A model generated the notes under the pieces. It did no database searches. It was not told the origin of the DNA and worked only from the letters and a program-made list of their open reading frames with translations. Positions 35,601-43,139 of a stretch of DNA of 64,000 nucleotides are shown piece after piece. Every line of letters begins with the position of its first letter. Within the stretch, counting starts at the first letter, position 1. The translations under genes were made by a program, and so were the position numbers. Source of the stretch: Siphonodentalium dalli (taxonomy: Eukaryota; Mollusca; Scaphopoda; Gadilida; Siphonodentaliidae); contig CP136066.1 of assembly GCA_032622095.1 (NCBI GenBank), positions 196,962,816-197,026,815 of the forward strand. Reading direction: 5' to 3'.

Positions 35601-37792
35601 TTCTGGTAAGGCTAAGAATTATTTTCATACATGACATATATATACCTTCCAGAAAAAGTTGGTTCCAACTTGTTCCTGCGAGGGTAGGGGTATCCGACCA
35701 CTTTTGGCGTTTGGCCGCTCCTCTATACGTACTACGTGCATATTAGTGAATGAGGGATTGCCGCGATCAAACACAATTCTAAACTATCGTGCACCTATAT
35801 ATATCGTAGAGAATACAATATAGCTATACGCAATGAGTAGAGATCAACCCTGGTGAAACGCAATGGGTTAATTTGTCCAGTCGACCCATTGTGCGGAAAC
35901 TCAGCGGGAAACATATTGAATAGTAATTATGACGACCAATTGTGCAGCATTAACCCTTTACCCAACAGAATGGCCCTGTGCCAATGCATTCTCTTATATG
36001 TGCGAGTCGACCATAGGTCGCCTCGCATATATTAGAGAATGCATTGGCTTAACACATTAAAAATTATAAAATTGTTAAAGAATGTAAGAATGTTTTTTTT
36101 TAGGCCAATGCATTCTCTTATATATGCGAGGCGACCTATGGTCGACTCGCATATATAAGAGAATGCATTGGCACAGGTCATAACTGTAACTATCACAATG
36201 TGGTCAAGGAGCCGGTTCCAATGATATCCATATTTGTATGGTTCTATTGAGACAGACCGAAGATATTTTAGGCTGTTGAAGCTTTATTTGGCCGGTTTTG
36301 GCCGGTTTGTTGGGTAAAGGGTTAAAGATCATATGCCTAGCATTCTCTTACATATGTGAGTCTCCCATAGGGAGCCTCGTATATATAATATAATGCACTG
36401 GCTTAAAAGGTCAATGTAAATATTTTAGGCCAATTCTCTTATATATGCGAGGCTCCCTATGGGCAGGGACGTGGCTAGAAGGTCTCCGTTCGGGGGGTGT
36501 CCACGTTGATATTCCAACTAACTGCAGCCCCCTTGAAGAATCAAACCAGAGACAAAGTTTTGTATAATTCCATTTGTACCCCCCCCCCCTTTGAATCAAA
36601 CCAAAACACCCCTTGAATCAGACCAAAGGTTTTGCATAATTTCATTCCCTCCGTGCACCTAAGTGTTCACAGGCCTAATAATAGCCTATTTATAAACCAT
36701 GGTTCTATCTACCCAGAATGATAATATTCATATATTTTGAACCTGAAAATTGCACAAATCCTAACATCTAGTGGTCTAACTCCAGACAAATGCACACGAC
36801 TACCGACAATAGGCCAGGACAACCGGGCCGACCATGGTTGTTCGGCCGGGTGTGAGAAAATTTTGAAAACTAAACAAGAAAATCGCCAAATCCTATATCA
36901 TCTAGACTGACCTCAAGATATTCTAGTGTTGGAAATTTCAAACCTCATACTCTCCCTTAGTTTGGAAATTTTCCAACTGATAACCGTTTCAATTTTAACC
37001 AAATGTAGTAAAATATTGTTTTCTTAAACTCATTAGCAGTTTTTATAGGCCACGGGGAGGCACCAGGACACACCGGGCCGACCATGGTTCGGCCGGGTGT
37101 GCGAAAATTTTGAAATATGAATAAGAAAATCGCAAAATCCTAGCATCTAGACTAGCCTCAAGCATTCATAGAGTTGGAAATTTCAAACCTGACACCCCGA
37201 CTTAGGTTGGAAAATGTCCAACTGATGAAAATTCCGGTGACAATTTTGACCAAATGTAGGACAATATTGTTTTCTTAAATTAACTAGAAGTTTTTGACTG
37301 GCCACAGGGGAGGGACCAGGACACAAGCTTTCCAAGTGTTGGAAATTTACAACCTGAAACCCCCTAAAGTTGGAAAATTTCTAACTGATGGCCATTTCAG
37401 TCCAAAATCTTTACCAAATGAAGGAAAATGTGCAAATATTGGTCCAAAAACAATAAATTGCCCCCAATAAATTGTTTGAAAATCAAACTACAAGAACATT
37501 TTCAACCTATTGTTCGTGTGAAATTTCCAACTAATGTTGTGTCAGGTATGAAATTTCCAACTGTTGAAATTTTTTACCAAAGTTGGGGGGGGGGGGTGAG
37601 ACACCACCCCAAACCCCCCCTGTCGCCACGTCTCTGTCTATGGGAGACACGCATATATAAAAGAATGCATTGACACAGCATTTTCGCAAAATTTCAGGAA
37701 GCCCCAATCAATTAAGGGTTACACTTAGTAAATTAGAGTTGTCACTTACTTGCTACGGCGAAAACCGCTGCTGCTAGTACTGCATATATCAT
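17529..37792 (-). CDS. secreted chymotrypsin-fold (S1A) serine protease, complete six-exon gene
   Basis: Six exons join as 37792-37750, 32713-32488, 27671-27578, 23279-23102, 18867-18728 and 17699-17529. Lengths are 43, 226, 94, 178, 140 and 171 nt, totalling 852 nt (283 residues plus stop), with every junction in phase at GT/AG sites. Residues 1-14 are a hydrophobic signal peptide, about 15-39 a propeptide, and activation is expected at R39|IIGG40. The triad is His83 (TAAHC), Asp133 (DDIALL) and Ser230 (GDSGGP); GWG and SWG motifs are present. Cysteines fit the pairs 42-58, 136-201, 168-182 and 191-220. In chymotrypsin numbering residue 189 is Gly, 216 Gly and 226 Ser, so trypsin specificity is unlikely; a chymotrypsin-, elastase- or collagenase-like preference is inferred. 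A digestive or extracellular role is plausible but unproven. The introns hold many transposable elements, yet no exon is broken. Confidence 0.93.
18171..18673 (+). mobile_element. GCCAAAT-rich dispersed element, copy 2 (intron 5 of the protease)
   Basis: It is colinear with 5050-5590 but shorter and diverged, with the same TTTGCCAAAT clusters at both ends and GGCAAATTTGGCAAG at the right. It ends about 55 bp from the donor of exon 5 without touching it. Confidence 0.7.
18728..18867 (-). CDS. serine protease exon 5 (Cys168-Cys182 loop, S1 pocket residue 189)
   Basis: The acceptor is CTTAAAG and the donor GTGAGT. The exon encodes 46 residues ending TKGACN, directly before GDSGGP. The TNTEC and GNIC cysteines match the 168-182 disulfide. 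Gly occupies position 189, where trypsins have Asp. The exon was found by seeking the missing segment between exons 4 and 6; both phases fit exactly. Confidence 0.88.
19735..20337 (-). mobile_element. composite palindromic MITE, TTAA family, copy d (reverse, with a nested insert)
   Basis: TTAA (19735-19738, 20334-20337) flanks the element in the opposite orientation to copy a. The spacer between the palindromes holds an extra segment. That segment starts at 19978 with AGGCACGTGCGGCC, the terminus of the second TTAA family, and is followed by a duplicated half palindrome (about 20121-20143). Confidence 0.85.
19978..20075 (-). mobile_element. fragment of second TTAA-family MITE nested in the palindromic MITE
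   Basis: The complement of this stretch matches the right end of 25390-25912 (TCTATATTTT...TTTCTGTTTATGGCGG...CCGCC). TTAA precedes it at 19974-19977. The other end is missing. Confidence 0.6.
20338..22067. other. no recognised gene; intron 4 spacer
   Basis: This is AT-rich sequence with a G-run near 21457-21468. No ORF with a recognisable domain was found on either strand. Confidence 0.4.
22068..22455. mobile_element. MITE with CTATGG termini and 5-bp TATGT target duplication
   Basis: The terminal inverted repeats start CTATGGGAGGCCCAATTC (right complement CTATGGAAGGCCAAATTC) and continue with ACATTTATTAATAATTG. TATGT directly flanks both sides (22063-22067, 22456-22460). The interior repeats TGAAGCGCAAT in both orientations at least eight times. 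It lies in intron 4. Confidence 0.88.
22456..23101. other. no recognised gene; intron 4 sequence before exon 4 donor
   Basis: No repeat or ORF could be supported here apart from the intron itself. Confidence 0.4.
23102..23279 (-). CDS. serine protease exon 4 (catalytic Asp, GWG)
   Basis: The acceptor is ATAACAG and the donor GTAAGT. It encodes HTRWNANRLTDDIALLEL, where the second Asp is the catalytic residue, and then GHCTITGWG with cysteine 136 and the conserved Trp141. It ends with one nucleotide (phase 1), completed by exon 5. Confidence 0.92.
23683..24170. mobile_element. GCGCAATATT-rich TIR element
   Basis: The left end reads AGTACCAGTCATAAGAAGTG then GTATATT; the right end is its imperfect complement (AATATACCCCTTCTTTTGAC then TGGTAGTGTA). 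The interior is many copies of GCGCGCTTAAT, ATTGCGATATT and similar text, giving alternating GCGC and AATATT blocks. It lies upstream of exon 4, in intron 3. The target duplication is unclear. Confidence 0.65.
24796..25271 (+). pseudogene. 5'-truncated LINE C-terminal relic
   Basis: The first frame ends with MFCKLRISNHNLKRVAI and stops at 25029. The next frame carries CRKCNMEVENEEHFLMRCNTY, the zinc-knuckle stretch found near the C-terminus of many LINE polyproteins. The frame break and missing RT make it a relic. It belongs to a different family from the other three LINE remnants and lies in intron 3 of the protease gene. Confidence 0.75.
25386..25916 (+). mobile_element. second TTAA-family MITE, copy 1
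   Basis: TTAA (25386-25389, 25913-25916) flanks 523 bp with imperfect inverted ends: AGGTACGGGCGAGATTTG on the left, and AGATACTGGCGGTGTTGG as the complement of the right. The interior includes CGCTCTTTATT motifs. It is about 80% similar by eye to 30017-30544. Confidence 0.8.
25978..26045 (+). repeat. CT-rich microsatellite
   Basis: TCTC-type repeats, interrupted by AT pairs. Confidence 0.8.
26270..26399 (+). mobile_element. second TTAA-family MITE, right-end fragment
   Basis: It matches the last 120 bp of 25390-25912, ending GCCCGTATCT followed by TTAA (26396-26399). The left part is missing. Confidence 0.65.
26507..27110. repeat. partial direct repeat within intron 3
   Basis: 26507-26570 (ATTGTCATAAGGCCGTTGCA...) recurs at 27038-27100 with changes. 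26635-26690 resembles the sequence at and just after exon 3 (GGAAGGAAC...GAGCCCTTG). Together this suggests a local duplication reaching close to exon 3, perhaps of a former exon copy. Confidence 0.5.
27578..27671 (-). CDS. serine protease exon 3
   Basis: The acceptor is TATTTCAG and the donor GTAAGT. It encodes 31 residues (YQLSKLGVVAGV...VRSVAGFTL), matching the S1 segment between the catalytic His and Asp that usually reads VVAGxTN...QxRxV. It begins at phase 2 and ends at phase 0, consistent with both neighbours. Confidence 0.88.
28280..28600 (+). repeat. dispersed repeat, also found inverted at 35735-35950 and 29640-29735
   Basis: 28380-28600 (GTCGACTGGACCAATTAACC...) matches the complement of 35735-35950. 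28280-28385 matches the complement of 29640-29735 (TTATTATGGTGGAGTTTGG). The three pieces look like parts of one element; its ends were not defined. Confidence 0.65.
28664..29430 (-). mobile_element. Helitron-like non-autonomous element candidate with 3 tandem units
   Basis: The interior has three units of about 150 bp (GGAATAAAAGCTCGGACAAA...GTCGGACAGACGTCATAAT), then CGGACGGA repeats (29337-29385) and a C/G-run hairpin (CCCCCCTAACTTCGTTGCGG). Read on the minus strand, the other end closes with a GTCCC-ATT-GGGAC hairpin, then 14 nt ending CTAG followed by T, as Helitron 3' ends do. A TC start was not found, so the class is tentative. Confidence 0.45.
29337..29385 (+). repeat. CGGA minisatellite
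   Basis: Repeats of CGGACGGACGA type, inside the Helitron-like candidate. Confidence 0.85.
29780..30805. repeat. direct repeat pair flanking a TTAA MITE
   Basis: 29780-30016 and 30544-30805 share CAGCGTTAATAATC, ACTAAAACGTT and ATCCACCCTTCTG in the same order. They border the MITE at 30017-30544, so a duplicated element surrounds or was joined by the MITE. Confidence 0.65.
30017..30544 (+). mobile_element. second TTAA-family MITE, copy 2
   Basis: TTAA (30017-30020, 30541-30544) flanks 520 bp. The ends read AGGCACGAGCGGCGTTCG and, complemented from the right, AGATACGGGCGGCGTTGG, an almost perfect inverted pair over 18 bp. It lies in intron 2. Confidence 0.85.
31073..32224. other. no recognised gene; intron 2 spacer with (AAC)n
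   Basis: An AAC microsatellite lies at about 31804-31832. No domain-bearing ORF was found. Confidence 0.45.
32225..32352 (+). repeat. GGGTCGGGTTGTCC minisatellite
   Basis: About seven units of 16-18 bp (GTCGGGTTGTCCCTGG variants) lie in intron 2, about 140 bp past the exon 2 donor. It is G-rich on the plus strand, while the gene is transcribed from the minus strand. Confidence 0.85.
32488..32713 (-). CDS. serine protease exon 2 (propeptide, activation site, catalytic His)
   Basis: The acceptor follows a T-rich tract ending CATTTTAG and the donor is GTAAGT. The exon encodes the propeptide, the activation cleavage sequence SRIIGG, the HFCGGSII segment and TAAHC with the catalytic histidine. 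It enters at phase 1 and leaves at phase 2. Confidence 0.93.
33416..33789 (+). repeat. 31-bp minisatellite, 12 copies
   Basis: The 31-bp unit (GTGAGCAGTGGAGCGCATTA, then 11 more bases) repeats about 12 times with only a few A/G and C/T variants. Because 31 is not a multiple of three and the unit lacks stops, open frames run through it by chance. It lies in intron 1. Confidence 0.95.
33894..34345 (+). mobile_element. composite palindromic element, ATGTGACCCGCC family, copy 2
   Basis: The same architecture as 10832-11293 lies in intron 1 of the protease gene, with a few substitutions in the first palindrome (GCGTTCTC, ATATACGAGAATG). The interior is colinear, including the GAGCCCCAGACAAACATGAG stretch. 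Confidence 0.85.
34346..35734. other. no recognised gene; intron 1 spacer
   Basis: Small open frames lack domains and splice context. No repeat partner was identified in the window. Confidence 0.4.
35735..35950 (-). repeat. dispersed repeat, inverted partner of 28380-28600
   Basis: Shared text includes GGTGAAACGCAATGGGTTAA and CAGTCGACCCATTGTG. It lies directly left of a palindromic MITE inserted at TTAA 35950-35953. Confidence 0.65.
35950..36325 (+). mobile_element. composite palindromic MITE, TTAA family, copy e
   Basis: TTAA (35950-35953, 36322-36325) flanks 368 bp. Both palindromes are present; the first has two changes (TTATATGTGCGAG, ATATATTAGAGAATG). The A-rich spacer is the shortest of the family. 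Confidence 0.9.
36337..37680 (+). mobile_element. diverged palindrome element split by a hAT-like insertion
   Basis: 36337-36463 carries an older version of the palindrome in which the centre reads TCTCCCATAGGGAGCCTC, followed by the start of the mirror copy. The mirror copy resumes at 37637 (TCTATGGGAGACACGCATAT) and runs to about 37680. It lies next to copy e and may be an older member of the same module family. Confidence 0.7.
36464..37636 (+). mobile_element. hAT-like non-autonomous element, complete
   Basis: The ends are CAGGGACGTGGC on the left and GCCACGTCTCTG on the right. The 8-bp flanks are CCTATGGG and TCTATGGG, matching at 7 of 8. 8-bp duplications and CAGGG-type ends are typical of hAT elements. 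The interior has repeated TTGGAAATTTCAAACC text in about four diverged blocks. No transposase is encoded. It lies in intron 1. Confidence 0.82.
37750..37792 (-). CDS. serine protease exon 1 (signal peptide)
   Basis: This exon encodes the 14-residue hydrophobic leader MIYAVLAAAVFAVA plus one nucleotide. The donor reads GTAAGT directly after it. The ATG was chosen because it begins a classic secretory leader, lies just downstream of a TATA-like box, and its phase (1) matches the acceptor of exon 2. Confidence 0.88.
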
Positions 37793-38870
37793 CTTGTCCG
37801 CTTTGGTTGATGTCTGACCAGTGTAGTGGAGAGTTGGCTCGGGTTCTACATTATATGGGGAGCCATGTCCGACCACGCGTGTGACCCAGCCAGCAGCTGG
37901 TACTCAGTTCAGCACAGTCAAGGGGTCAGATCAGAGGGTGTTCTCTAATTTATGGCACCAATCGGCCAAGGAATAATGACCAAAACATCGAGAGGCTCTC
38001 GAATCACATCACGAAAAGTTTTTAATGACCGCAATTAAACTTGTTGACATCTAGCACGCTTTTTATTATGTCCTGTGTCCATTGTTTGTCGTAGCAAACA
38101 AAAATATACTTCACCGCGCCGCGTATCTCAGCATATGTTACTTTTCGCAAATAGTTCAAATAGACTCAAGTATATGCGGGCTCGAATTTGTTGCTACCCT
38201 GTACGGTCACGTGGATCAAATTAAGTCGATACATATATACGTTAAACGTACATGGCTCGAGCTCCCATATTATGTATACGTAATTTGGAAGGAGGTACAT
38301 ATATAATATAGGTTGATAAATACACGAAATATTGATATATCGGCTTCAATTCTCTGAAAAATACTTGACATATTCACAGCCATTTCCCAGCTGTTTAAAT
38401 TTTTCGCACAAAAGTGAAATAAACGCTCTTTATTTCTACAATATCAGGAATAGGCTAATAGGAACGCCCTTTTCTGTTCCATGTCGTGCAAATGACTGTT
38501 TTGTTTGTTTTGGGACCCAAACACCGTGTTTTATTTTTCATAACTCCACTGCGTCATGTTGGGTTACAGCATGTTCATAGAAGGTTGAAGTATTTATCGC
38601 TATATTTCGATATCGGGAATTTTTTTTAAATCGAATATTATTAGGTGTATTTTGGAGCGCAAACCGCCATGTGGCTTTAACTTCATGTAAACGGACGTTA
38701 TATGCCATAGCATACAATACAAAAAATCGGGTCCCGACCATTCGTCAGCATAGACAACAAAGAGCGTGAATTGTTAATATCCTCTTGATAAGATACAAAT
38801 GAAGAGCCACGCTGCAAAAAAGCGTTCGGTCCCCTCGCAACGCTATGTATGAACGCTGCCGGCATGTGTA
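37793..38870. other. promoter region and spacer before duplication copy 2
   Basis: It contains the TATA-like box noted separately, and CGCTCTTTATT motifs at about 38411 and (complement) 38758. No gene was recognised. Confidence 0.5.
37850..37857 (-). promoter_or_regulatory. TATA-like box of the serine protease gene
   Basis: On the minus strand the sequence reads CCCATATAATG, with the A/T core 58-65 bp upstream of the ATG of exon 1. A start site about 30 bp downstream would leave a short 5' leader. It rests on position and composition only. Confidence 0.45.
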
Positions 38871-40463
38871 TTTTCATAATTAAATATAATTTTTTTTATT
38901 GAAGTGTATTGTCAGTTACAGTTCAAATTATTCTGCTGACCGCGTTTAGTCATTGGTTCAGATAAGGTCAATAGTTTGTAACTTTCTGTTCGTGATATAC
39001 TCTTCGCGTTATTGGGATGTAAACCCGGTGACCCAACTGACAGTTGACCAAACACTAAACAGGATTTAGTGTAACACAGACCGGCTATGTAAATCATAAT
39101 GAAATAAGAACAATGTCAAACTATTTTCTCATGTACTTGTTGATGATAGTTGTGTTACAGTCTGTTGTGGTATTTCACGCGAACCTACATCGAAAGCATT
39201 CGAATCGCTTTAATATTGAGGAAAAACTGACTGCAGTCATACAATTAACCGAATCGAACGGAAACAAAGGTCCCCAGTGCCTTTAGATCTCATGAATATC
39301 TACTATATGGCTATACCTAGGTTGTTAGTTTATTCCAGAAAAGGGAGTCATAATATGTTACACCTCGTTTTGGGCTTTCATATTACATACTGGGTTCAAA
39401 AGTTCGTTTAATTCAATATCTCGCCTCTATTCAGACGTTAGGGTCCGAAATTATTCCATTGATTGGATTTAGTTTTTAGAAACTTAATTAATGACCAGAA
39501 TCTCAGATTATATGGTAAAAACTCATCCATTGAGATGAAATATAGTTATATATTGACATAGGTTTCATCCAACCCCATGTTAAAGTTTAGTTACATCAAA
39601 CCCAAAAGTTTGGTTAATTTAACCCAACGTTTGGTTACCATAACCCACTGTTTAGTTACTTTTTTCTAACCCAATTAGTTTAATTTACAGCTCTAACCCA
39701 ATGATTAGTCGAATTCGGTTGATCAACGTTGGTTTAAAAGTCTGACTAAACTTTAGTTATATTCAGTCCAATTCTGTTTGAGTGCATGCTCGATCCACAA
39801 TTTCAAAACCTAGGAACTTGTTGATGTATTGACAGCGAATTTTATAACATTGAAACAATAGTGCAGGTAATATATTTCTTAGTTAATACATTCCTTAATA
39901 AAGCATTTCACTGTAGGTGAAGGTTCCAACTCGAATTTTTGCACGATTTACGTGATTGTGTGTGCGATTTTGCTTTACATCACTTACAATGATATAATTT
40001 CTCCCGAGTATTACATGTAATTAAAAGATTATTGCGGTATCGGCTTACAAACAGCCTTTTTTTGTTCAATGTTCTAAAGTTCCCTGTCTGACCGGACCAG
40101 AACATCACAAAGTTCCCAGGTTTCATACTGGTGGAATGTGGTCACTAAGGGTGTAGAGACAGCGTATAGAAAATCATAGCATGATCCATCAGCAAAGACC
40201 GTTCTTGATCAGACTATTCCTCTTGGAGACTTCGAAGTCCAATGGACGCTGAGTGACACTTCGGATCAGTTGACCAACTATCTAATTATAAATTTCGAGA
40301 GAGAATGGCATAGGAATCCTATCAAACAAAATAGCTGCTAACTATACATTACTAGATCGGTGGAGTTCTGATGGAAATTTGGGACTGGAATTAAGGAATA
40401 TTGTTTCGTGTCACAAATCATATCAGCAACTACATGCACAATGATGTAAATTGCATGACCGCT

Positions 40464-40863
40464 TTAACCCTTTACCCAACAGAAGGGCCCTGTGCCAATG
40501 CATTCTCTTATATATGCGAGTCGACCATAGGTCGCCTCGCATATATAAGAGAATGCATTGGCTTAACACATTAAAAATTATAAAATTGTTAAAGAATGTA
40601 AGAAAAAATGGTAAAAAGTGTTAACAAAAGATTTTTTTTAGGCCAATGCATTCTCTTATATATGCGAGGCGACCTATGGTCGACTCGCATATATAAGAGA
40701 ATGCATTGGCACAGGGTATAACTGTAACTATCACAATGTGGTCAAGGAGCCGGTTCCAATGATATCCACATTTGTATGGTTTTATTGAGACAGACCGAAG
40801 ATATTTTAGGCTGTTGAAGCTTTATTTGGCCGGTTTTGGCCGGTTTGTTGGGTAAAGGGTTAC
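40464..40863 (+). mobile_element. composite palindromic MITE, TTAA family, copy f (in duplication copy 2)
   Basis: It is the duplicate of copy a. The left TTAA is intact (40464-40467); the right has mutated to TTAC (40860-40863). Both palindromes are intact. Confidence 0.9.
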
Positions 40864-41080
40864 CAGATTTCTGCTTCCAGCAGAAGGGTAGCGAACTACG
40901 TTCATGACCTAACTGTTATGTACATTATGAATTTTCATCCATGTGTTCAGGGCGACCGACACGAGGGAGAACAAAGTCATATATTAATTTCATCAAACTG
41001 GACTTTCAAATTACCAAATTGCATGGACGGTTGGTTTACTTACTATTATACACACAGGGTCCGCGCTGGACCAAAATTGA

Positions 41081-41621
41081 CTTTTGCCAAATAATTTGCC
41101 AAAGGCAATTTTGTTTGCCAAATTATTTTAGCAATTGCCAAAGCTATCCCCGATAGTATTATTTTCTGCAACCGTAAGTCTTATGTTTCGACATTCGCGG
41201 TTTGAACGACTTTTGATGTCTTTAGAAAAGCAGTTAGTTAATAATCTGTTAAACTCCCATCTCTATTGTGGTTTATCATAACAATAAACCGATCACCGAA
41301 CAATACAATAGTAGAAGGGTTTCTCCATCAGAATGGCACATCACAGGAGGATTAGTAATCCCTCAGCCATCAGTACTAATGCTACGAGATTAACTGCATC
41401 TTAATAGAGGTGTTAACTTTCCCCAAACCTTATAAAACACCACTAATATACCATAATATAATTATGTTGTAAGAGTTTACTGAAATTAATGGTATTGATT
41501 GACCAGTATTTTTTTCAAATTGCTTGAGGAATTAAATAGTGACTTGCCAAAACCTTTGCCAAATGAAAATATTTTTTGCCAAATGTGAATTATTTTTGGC
41601 ATTGGCAAATTTGGCAAGTGG
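41081..41621 (+). mobile_element. GCCAAAT-rich dispersed element, copy 3 (inside duplication copy 2)
   Basis: It is inherited with the segmental duplication: 5050-5590 plus 36031 falls exactly here, with nearly identical sequence. Confidence 0.8.
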
Positions 41622-42583
41622 CATCGCGATTTCTGTGTACACAGTGTTTTATAAATACGGTATTTATATTTAATTCTAAGTTTTGCGGAGTTATCTATGG
41701 TGTAATGTTTATTTTTAAAATATGTTTATCTTTGCAGTCCTACTCATCGTTACTGTAGACAACCTGTCCGATTTAACACCCACAATTTACTATTTATTTG
41801 ACTTCCAGCGCACCAAATATTTTATCCACATCGAATATTTGTCAGCCAAGCAATACTTTTACCGGAAATATATACGGACACGTGCGGACTGTATCGGATT
41901 GAGTACCTTTAAGAGTTTGAAGAAATCAAGAAAGATAATTATCAATATTTAGTTAATACTGTATACAATAAATAAAAATGGCGTAAAATAATACAAGTAC
42001 TTGTCGGTATTTTACGGTAATTTCAGGGTGGTGGTGGAAATAAAACATTTCCATGAAGGTATGCCGGGGTGGGTAGGTGACCCGAGTGACAAAAACACAT
42101 GTTTTTTACAACCTCATGCACATTTTTTTTTATTAATGACATTTTGTGCCCATATTTGACATTTGTAAGAGTTTAAAGCAGTATAATAATTTAAAACTGC
42201 AAAAACACCATATTTATTTTAAATGTACCTCATATGGACCTCAGCAGAGATGACATTAATATATGGAATGTTGCACATGGGACGGGGGGGGGGGGGGGTG
42301 AAAAATTCCTTTCCGACACCATTCGGAAAGAAGCTTCGAGAAATGTAAAACTGAAATAAATAAACTTGTCCTAATGTAACTAGATCATTGTGTGCATGGA
42401 AACAGAGCGAGCAACTATCTCAAACATTAGTGTGACTACCAATGGCTATAATATAACTGTCATGCAAGTGACGTCATTTGTTGTGAGCAGACGTGTTTTT
42501 TTTCCGAGGAGTAGCTATCAAAGATATCTTCAGTATGATCTAAAATAGGATTGCACACAACATACCAATTATCATCGGATGTA

Positions 42584-42857
42584 GGCAATCTCACACGACT
42601 TCCCCGTCGAGTAAATTTTGGGCTGAAGTTTGTTTCAATGTGCCGCCCTTCTCCCACAAGCCCACCCACCCTACAAGTGTTTTTTCCTATAGTGTTTTTG
42701 AAACGCATCTCTTTGTGGTGTCATTCTTTTGGTATGCCCGTTATTTCGTAAAGGTGATTTTTTACGAAATAACGGGTATGTTAGAGTTACATTTCTTTGC
42801 AAAACTCAAAACATTGGGCGAGAAATTATCTCGACGGGGAAGTCGTATGATATTGCC
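42584..42857. mobile_element. GGCAATCTCACACGAC MITE, copy 2, with 8-bp target duplication
   Basis: It has the same inverted ends and central palindrome as copy 1. The 8-bp direct repeat CGGATGTA borders it at 42576-42583 and 42858-42865, which marks a genuine insertion and suggests a hAT-type superfamily. Confidence 0.9.
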
Positions 42858-43139
42858 CGGATGTATTCGCGGATCGGATGAATCCAGGAACTTTACAGTT
42901 CGACGAGATCTTCATTGATATATTTCCATGTTTTTGTTGAAATATTGTCTATACTCATCATAAAAACCCTACCCAAAAAAGACCTAGTGGCCACTTCAGC
43001 CCAATGTAATAACCTGTATTATGTGCTTACCTAGCACTAAACAATAGACTGTACTGCGAACAGAAAAAGTGTGAAACACAATTAATAGTACTATCAATTC
43101 CAGTAATCGTTTAATCGATTGCAAGTGTCCGTCACTAAA

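Larger units (their letters stand above)
38871..42857. repeat. segmental duplication, copy 2
   Basis: This is the second copy of the block at the left edge, in the same orientation. It includes its own palindromic TTAA element (40464-40862), the GCCAAAT element and a G-run. It lies just upstream of the serine protease promoter, so the gene is flanked by both copies, as expected for a roughly 36-39 kb tandem duplication unit. Confidence 0.93.
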
